From contig NC_068567.1 of NCBI RefSeq assembly GCF_025698545.1, positions 5,828,001-5,892,000 on the forward strand: DNA of 64,000 nt. The letters run 5' to 3'. Numbering within the stretch: position 1 is the stretch's first letter; every line of letters starts with the position of its first letter. The notes under the pieces are model-generated. The model was not told the origin of the DNA. It made no database searches and saw nothing but the letters and a program-made list of their open reading frames with translations. This DNA is from Gossypium raimondii. Taxonomy: Eukaryota > Streptophyta > Magnoliopsida > Malvales > Malvaceae. The translations under genes and the position numbers were made by a program. Shown piece by piece: positions 57,325-64,000 of this stretch.

Positions 57325-60282
57325 CTTTCATATTTTCTTTGTTCTTTATTCTCTCCATCTCTCTCTATTTTATAATATGTTATCAGCACTATCTTGCTCA
57401 AAGTGATAGTTCCTTTTATCGATAATCATATTTATCCTTCACAATTTTAACATCTTTGATGGCAAGATGCAAAGTTTTTACGAAGTTTCTTTTATTTAAT
57501 ATTTCATATCGATTATTATTTTTCATTCTTCTTTCATTATATGTTATCATTGTTTTGATTAACTCATTATAAGATTCACTCTCAAAGTTTATTTTTGATA
57601 TTTGCTTAGGGATAATCTCTTTTATTCATTACAAAGGATGTTTATAATCACTACTTCTCATCATGGTAACGTAAGTCAATTTAATCAACTTCTTTTGAAA
57701 TTTGATTTGATTTATATTAAAAAGTTTAATTTAATTTATATAATTCACTATTCATATATCTATGAATTTATAAAACCCTTCACACATTTAGTTATTGAGA
57801 TTTTTATGTGGATATAAATATTTTTTCATTTTAATAGAATTGATTGGTTTAATTTTGATTTTGATTAAGACATATGATTATTGCAGAGTGTGAGTAAAAA
57901 TACTTATTTATCGTGAACTTTGGGATATTCATCCTGTTTGTGATAATTTTATATCATTGTAAAATTTTAGATGAAATTATGTCATAAGAGGCGGAGGTTA
58001 GAGAATGTTTATGTTTAAACTTTTATAGTCTGTAAAGTTATTTTAATTTGATATTATAATATTTTGTATTTTATTGTGGTATGATATATAATATATATAT
58101 TATCTAACTATAGTGATTTATTAATGACATGAATTTATTATTTGTTATGTTTAATATATATTTTATTTATACCTATTCATTTTATTTTTATATGAATAAA
58201 TAAAATTTTATTTAAAATAAATTAAACATTCATTAAGGTTATACAATAAAATGATTATATGCTCTGAAGAGCTAATATTGTATCAAAGCGTAAAAGCGCT
58301 TTAAGAGCTTATATTTTAGCTCCTTGTGATGTAAAATTTTATAAAATATAATATTATTTTTCGATCAAGAATATATATGTTGAATAAAACCTAATGTGTT
58401 TTACATTAAAACTATATATATAAATAACATGAGATATTCATATATTTGTATTATATATATTCCTCGAAAGAATCCATTACACTATATGATAGAAATATCT
58501 AATGTGCTTCTGCAGTAGCAATATTGTGAAAATTGCTTTAACACTATTTTCGAACAATCTCATACCTTCTAGTAGCTAAGCAAAATAATAAGTTACTAAT
58601 GAAAAACTATGAAATTCTTCCTACTAGTTTTGCTTTAGTCCCTGAAGTAAATGTAGCAGTACATAACAATTAAGAAAAATAAAAATATAGAGATAATGAT
58701 TGTTGTTGTAATTGAGGATGTAATTGGAGACTAATCATGACAACATGAATAGATATATTTTGATTTGAAATTCGCGCATGTTTTGTGATGGTGATTATGA
58801 AATAAAGAATCAATGGAGGCGTTTAGAAGTCTATCCTACTAGATTTATTGTATTCCCTGAAATAATAGATTGATTGGTTCCAAAGATAAAAATTCTTCTA
58901 GATGGTTATATAGTGGAGGCGGATGCTCCAGAAGAGACCCAAGACATAACTAATAAATAAAAATTCAGAAGAGATTCAGATACCTGAAACTAAATTTTAA
59001 AATAATGAAAATAAGAGATCTCAATAAGTTATGTCAATTCAAGAAAATGTAGAACCGAATAATAAAAGTGGTTGACAATAAGTTTTCATGCAATATTATT
59101 ATTGAAATAATGAAATAAAAGGAGGACCTTGAATAAATCTATTGAGAAATATAGATATGGAATAAATTGATCAAAATAGAAAGACACAACTCAAGTAAAA
59201 TTAAATTCGTGGAGTTTTTGGACCAGCAGTCCAAATATCTAAAGGTATAAAGCCAATGAGGGCGCAATTGAAGTAGTTTTGCAAAAGCAGAATAAAAATA
59301 TGAAGTTTTTCACTAAGTCCTAACATTGATTATGAAAAGATATAATATTCTTTTGTGGTGAATGCAATAACCTTTAGATATATTATTAAATTGATAATTC
59401 ATAAAAGATTTAACTTGCGTCTAATGGTTATTGTTACAATATTTTATGAATCACTATATAGTAAAGTTTATATTAAAATTCTTGAAGGATTTAGGATGCT
59501 AGAAGCATATTGAAATTCTCGAGAAATTGTTCATTTATATGAATTGAAATAATTTGAACATATGTGGTAAATTTGACTTAGTGAATAGTAGTTGAAGGAG
59601 GATAATAAAATGATCCAAAATACCTATTTGTGTTTTATAAAAGAATCATGATTAATGTTTGTTATAATTATTGTTGAAACTCTGAGGAGATCAAAATATA
59701 TTTCCCCATATTTCCCTTACTAATGACTTTTAAAAGAATGGTAATATAAATGCTTAGCAAATACATTGAAATAGTCATTAGGAAAACTAGTATTTAAGAT
59801 TGAATACGTAGAATATGAGAAAATATGTGATGTTTTCATGAGGGGGAGTAAATACGCGTTGCACTCTTTTTCTCTTAATCGATGTTTTGTCCCATTGGGT
59901 TTTCCTGGTAAGGTTTTTAATGAGGCAACATATTGTGCATATTATAGATTGTGTACTCTTTTTCCTTTATTAGGTTTTTATCCCACATGATTTTTCCTAA
60001 TAAAGTTTTAACGAGGCACATTATCTACCAATGGACATCCAAGGGGGTGCTATGAATATCTTATTAAGTGGATGTCCATTATGATCAAGATAAAGTTTTA
60101 ATGTCCTTTAAATCCTAATAGTTATTAGAATTAGATCTCTACTTGTTTAATACTTCTTATGCCTATAAATAGAGACTCGATGAAGCATTTTAATTACTCT
60201 TTTTTATCAATAAAGTACATCCTCTATTGCTTTCATATTTTCTTTGTTCTTTATTCTCTCCACCTCTCTTTATTTTATAACA
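57325..60282 (+). mobile_element. Decayed Ty1/copia retrotransposon
   Basis: The 3' LTR spans 60048-60282 (TGCTATGAATATC ... TTTATAACA, 235 bp) after the polypurine tract AAGGGGG at 60041-60047. Only the last 50 bases of the 5' LTR remain (57325-57377, CTTTCATATTTTCTTTGTTC), followed by the PBS-like GTTATCAGCAC. The 2.7-kb interior is shorter than a full element and full of stops. Text at 58900-58960 (ATGCTCCAGAAGAGACCCAA) resembles the copia linker before the reverse transcriptase. The region 59860-60020 has repeated CTCTTTTTC and TTTTCCTGGTAAGG motifs usual just before a copia 3' LTR. Confidence 0.7.
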
Positions 60283-61855
60283 ATTAATAATTTATAATTT
60301 AGTGGTGATTAATATTAAGTGTCAATGCTTTTTTTTATCATTTGTTGACACATTAAATTTTTTATAAAATGTTTAATTAGTCAATAATTTTAGGGTGAGT
60401 ACTATTTGATACACTTGGTAGTACACTTTTTTACGCCATAATTAGAGTTATAAATTTGTCAAATGTCTTATTTCTTTTATATATTTATTTCTTTTAAAAT
60501 TTCCATTATACTTGCAAATGTTATTTTTTACCATTAGAGCCATCTTAACAGAGCATGCAAATATTAGTGGCCAAATTTATCATTAAGCCTTGAAAAAACT
60601 AAAATCTAAAATATTTGACCATCTTGAGAGTTTGGAAAATCTATTACTAGAAAATTTATGAGTAGAGCCGAAGATTGTGAACTGTACAAGTTACCAATTA
60701 AATGAAGGAATGAGCTCCAATTTATAAAGAGAACCTCACCATTTAAGAAGTAACCATAGAAATGATGGAACCCGCTATTTATTTATCCATATCTATTTAC
60801 TCATTTATTTTAGTTAATATACTTTTTTTATACCTAGTATCAATACAATTTCTTATTTCAGAGCGAAATGAAATGCTTAGAAAAAGGAAAAATCATAGTC
60901 GGGATGATTAGAGTAGCAAAAGTCATTGGAATTTTTATTTTATATATTGGAAGAATAAGTTTTGTTATTAATAAACTAGAAAAGAATAACTAAAAGAAAG
61001 AATTAGTTATTTATCAAAATTTCTTTTATTCAATAACCAAACTTAATCAGAGATATATAGCTCGTAAATGTCGAACAAAAATTAGTTTGTTTGCATCAAG
61101 CTTTCGAGAGGCTCATTCAAGACTTACTCGAACTATTACTTAATAAAGAATAAGAGGTTTGGTTTCGGTTCATTAGGATAGAGATAGGAAAAAAAAGAGA
61201 TTTTAGTCGTTTGTGAATCACTTGAATAAATGCAGTAATTAGCGGAGTGGGGGTATCCTATAATTATAGTAGATTAATACATAATATATATGTACAAGAA
61301 ACAGTTGATTCTGAATCGTAAAATACTTGCACAAATAGCTACTCAAGTAGAAAGTGTCATTATATGATTTCCAGTGAGATTAGAAAATAAAGAGTAAAGA
61401 ATCCAACGAAATGCTTTAAATGAAATGGGATTCCTCGAGAATGAACTCGAGTAAAGTAGAGTAGAGATTAATATGATAAAAAATTCTACTTCTAATAAGG
61501 TAACTTATACTAAATCAATTAATTGCTTGTAACGAATACGAAAACTTAAACCACCAGATCAATGGTAAATGTCCTTAGATTAGGTAAAAGTTAAGGGACC
61601 AATTTTGATATTAACCTTAAATCTTATATAAAGGTAGGGAAATATTGGCATTTAACACTAAATTTTCGCATATCCAGCCGCTTATACAAAGCAAAGACTT
61701 TTCTTTTTCTTTCTTCTACAAATCCGATCCTGTGTGGCCTCCTCTATTCTCAAGTCTCCAAAGTTTGCTCCGAAGGCAGACATAACAAAACAAAAGCGAA
61801 AAACTCTCTGGTTCCTATCGCCTGCCGTCGGACCGGTCTGTAGTTTTCTTATCTT
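60283..61855. other. Intergenic DNA and promoter region of the F-box gene
   Basis: AT-rich without recognisable genes up to about 61640. The segment 61650-61855 is GC-richer and is probably the 5' leader of the F-box gene. TATATAAAGG at about 61625 is a plausible TATA box. Confidence 0.4.
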
Positions 61856-63419
61856 ATGGCGATGTGTGTCGAAGACAGGATCAGTAGTTTTCCGGATCCT
61901 ATTCTTTGTCATATTTTGTCATTCCTTCCCATTAAAGAAGCAGTTCGAACCTCTATTATTTCAACCAAGTGGAGATACCTCTTTGCTTCAATGTCTACCA
62001 TTGAATTTGATGCTTGTTCAATGAGTGGTTTGACTGACAGAAATATTGACAGCTTCAAGAACTTTGTTGATAGGTTATTGAAATCCCCCGATCAGGTAAG
62101 ATTAGATTGCTTTAGGCTAAGTCATATGATTTGTTCATGGAATGATTGGAATGATGGAGATCATGATTTTGATATCTCTGGTTGGATATGTGCTGCATTG
62201 TGCCGTGGTGTTAAGGAAATTGATTTGCAGTTAAGTTATCGTGAGGATATTTTACCAGCTGTTTTATTCACTTGCGGCTCACTGGTGACACTGAAATTGG
62301 ATGCAGTAGGTCATAATTTTAAGTTCCCATCTGACGTTTGTTTAGGGAATCTGAAGACTTTGCACTTTAGAGACTCATTTTTCGGTGATTCCGTTCTTAG
62401 GTTCATTTCCAATTGCCATGTCTTAGAAGATTTGGCTTTTATTGAATGTGATTTTTATACAAGTGACATCAATATCCAAACTCCTTCGCTTAAGAGATTT
62501 ATTTTAGATTTTAATCTCGGAGAATTCGCAGATTTAAAGTATGTGGTGGTGATTAATGCTCCAAATCTTGTTTATTTTCAATATACTGACGCTGTAGCTC
62601 AAGGTTATACTTTGAGTACCATGAAGTCTCTAGAAAAAGCTCATATTAAAATCTGCGGGTTTGATACGATTGATTCTCAAGCAATTGCAGCTCATCTTAT
62701 TCAAGGAATTTGCAATGTACGGTCTCTACGTTTAAGCATTAATGAAGGGGTTAGTAAACTTTGTATTCATGTGTTTTTTTCGTTTTTAACATTATAGTAT
62801 AAATCCAAGTTTGTGTGTGCAGATTTTCCGACCAAGTTCTTGTGTGCAGATTTTCCGAACAAGTCAACTTCCTATATTTCACAACCTTATTGAATTCGAA
62901 TTTCTTGGTCGTGGTTTTAATGGGAGAGAAATTTGGCTTGTAAAGTTTCTACATCGTATACCTAATCTAAAAACACTTACCCTCAATTTTCCGGTATGAA
63001 ATCTTTGTATATGTACATGTATTTGTTGCAGTTGATTGTTTTAGTGTCAATTACATCCACAATTACATAAACTTACAAGAAATCAAAAGCATGTTTGAGA
63101 TCACCTAAATTCAAGGTACAAACCAAATAACTTCTTTTTCTTTTTGTCATGAGTTTAGGTTGTTGCGGGAGCTCAATGGAAGGCTTTAGAAGTTCCTTCT
63201 TGTTTGTCATTTCACCTCAAAGAGATTAAAATTTCATGCTTCAACACACATATGATTGAAATGGTTAGTTATTTCTTAGATAATGCAATGATTCTGGAAA
63301 AGCTCATAATAAGTATGGATGCCCGGACTAATATGACACAGAAAAAGAAAGCCCGCAACCAATTATTGCAGTTAGTAAAGAGTTCAAAGAAATGTTTAAA
63401 ACTAGTTGTAATTTTGTAG
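61856..63419 (+). CDS. F-box/LRR protein with C-terminal FBD domain (3 exons)
   Basis: Predicted substrate receptor of an SCF ubiquitin ligase; the target is unknown. Exons are 61856-62749, 62823-62993 and 63159-63419, giving 441 residues. Exon 2 may instead start at 62850, giving 432. Residues 5-45 form the F-box (EDRISSFPDPILCHILSFLP, then STKWRYLF). Leucine-rich segments follow (LVTLKLDAVG, LKTLHFRDSFF, CHVLEDLAF). The last exon, with LKEIKISCF, MVSYFLDNAMILEKLII and KKCLKLVV, is the FBD domain. Donors GTTAGT and GTATGA; acceptors end AG. All junctions are phase 0. The start is the first ATG of the domain frame. No disruption seen, so it is probably functional. Confidence 0.9.
62814..62865 (+). 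repeat. 27-bp tandem duplication containing two splice acceptors
   Basis: TGTGTGCAGATTTTCCGACC then AAGTTCT at 62814 is followed directly by TGTGTGCAGATTTTCCGAAC then AAGT. Each copy has its own CAG acceptor (exon starts 62823 or 62850). The 27-base spacing keeps the frame and adds or removes nine residues. Confidence 0.8.
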
Positions 63420-64000
63420 TACTGTTTTATATTATATGATTACAACTTATCAGTGTCTGGTTTGATTTTATATAGATGTGTTGTTTGTAATATATATTTT
63501 GCTCTTAATGTCCGATACATTCATTAATGGCAGTAGACTATACCTGATGGTTGGTTTATATATATGTATATTGTAGCCAAAAATAGCATTTGGAATTAAT
63601 ATGTAGTCCCATGGTTGGCAAAATATTTAAATTTGCAAGAAAGAATCATATGATATGCATTACACAAGAAGTACTTGTGATAGGAAGAACATCAGATTGA
63701 TTTGGAAGCTCTCAAACTATGGGGATTTGTACATTCTTAACAGCAAACAAATTGTTACTAATAAAATATTTTGCTTCATTGCTTTGCATCAAATATGAAC
63801 ACATTTATTAACAGTGTTACTAAGATGTTCACTTTGATAATCTTGAATGCTTGTTATTTCAGGAAGTATCTATTTGAAATCTTTAATAAAACTAAACTCA
63901 GGAAGTATCTATGTGAAAAAAATGGCAAAATACATGAAGAAGCCATAACAAAAGAATCAAAATGAAATGAGTTCATACAGGGATTTGTTCAGAATATTCA
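63420..64000 (+). other. 3' flank of the F-box gene
   Basis: AT-rich, no gene recognised. CAGGAAGTATCTAT(T/G)TGAAA occurs twice at about 63860 and 63899 as a short tandem repeat. Confidence 0.4.

Overview
This window reads as plant nuclear DNA, most likely from a Malvaceae genome and probably cotton (Gossypium). It is AT-rich, its genes have GT-AG introns, and it is full of LTR retrotransposons, MITEs and SINEs. The LTR types (starts reading TGTAACACCC or TGTCGAAA, with repeated CACACGGCCGTGTG-like blocks) are ones I associate with cotton. The genus call is from memory, not from a search. I saw no rRNA gene, functional tRNA gene, organellar block or CRISPR array.

Five protein-coding genes can be rebuilt exon by exon. 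Two encode CASP-like four-helix membrane proteins and are divergently arranged: a CASPL1D-type gene (minus, 13.3-16.0 kb) and a CASPL1E-type gene (plus, 23.9-26.2 kb). Next comes a 12-exon CHY/RING zinc-finger E3 ligase close to MIEL1 (minus, 26.8-28.8 kb). It is followed by a 10-exon secreted-type class 3 lipase (minus, 34.7-37.9 kb). An F-box/FBD protein gene lies at the right end (plus, 61.9-63.4 kb). The CASPL1D/1E pair and the MIEL1/lipase pair both recall neighbouring gene pairs in Arabidopsis, so the 13-38 kb segment looks like conserved gene space.

The rest is mostly mobile DNA. From 1 to 7.75 kb lies a Ty3/gypsy element with a decayed gag and no pol. Its 3' LTR carries a separate 2.37-kb solo LTR with a perfect 5-bp target duplication. 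The 7.8-12.2 kb stretch holds a hAT-type MITE, a foldback element, a Mutator-type MITE, a SINE and a LINE tail. From 38.7 to 41.2 kb a 1.5-kb foldback element contains a hAT MITE and sits in the head of a SINE. From 42.6 to 53.8 kb there is a nested cluster of broken LTR elements, including a gypsy reverse transcriptase disabled by nonsense codons. A gene fragment (one exon of a LIM-domain protein, splice sites intact) lies between inverted repeats at 54.95-55.91 kb. A decayed copia element fills 57.3-60.3 kb.

I found no new multi-gene pathway. The most informative signals are structural. A tRNA-derived SINE family has at least seven copies. A Mutator-type MITE family has three copies with 9-bp target duplications. 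Several nested insertions can be ordered in time. The LIM exon may be a captured gene fragment. A 27-bp duplication in the F-box gene makes two in-frame splice acceptors.
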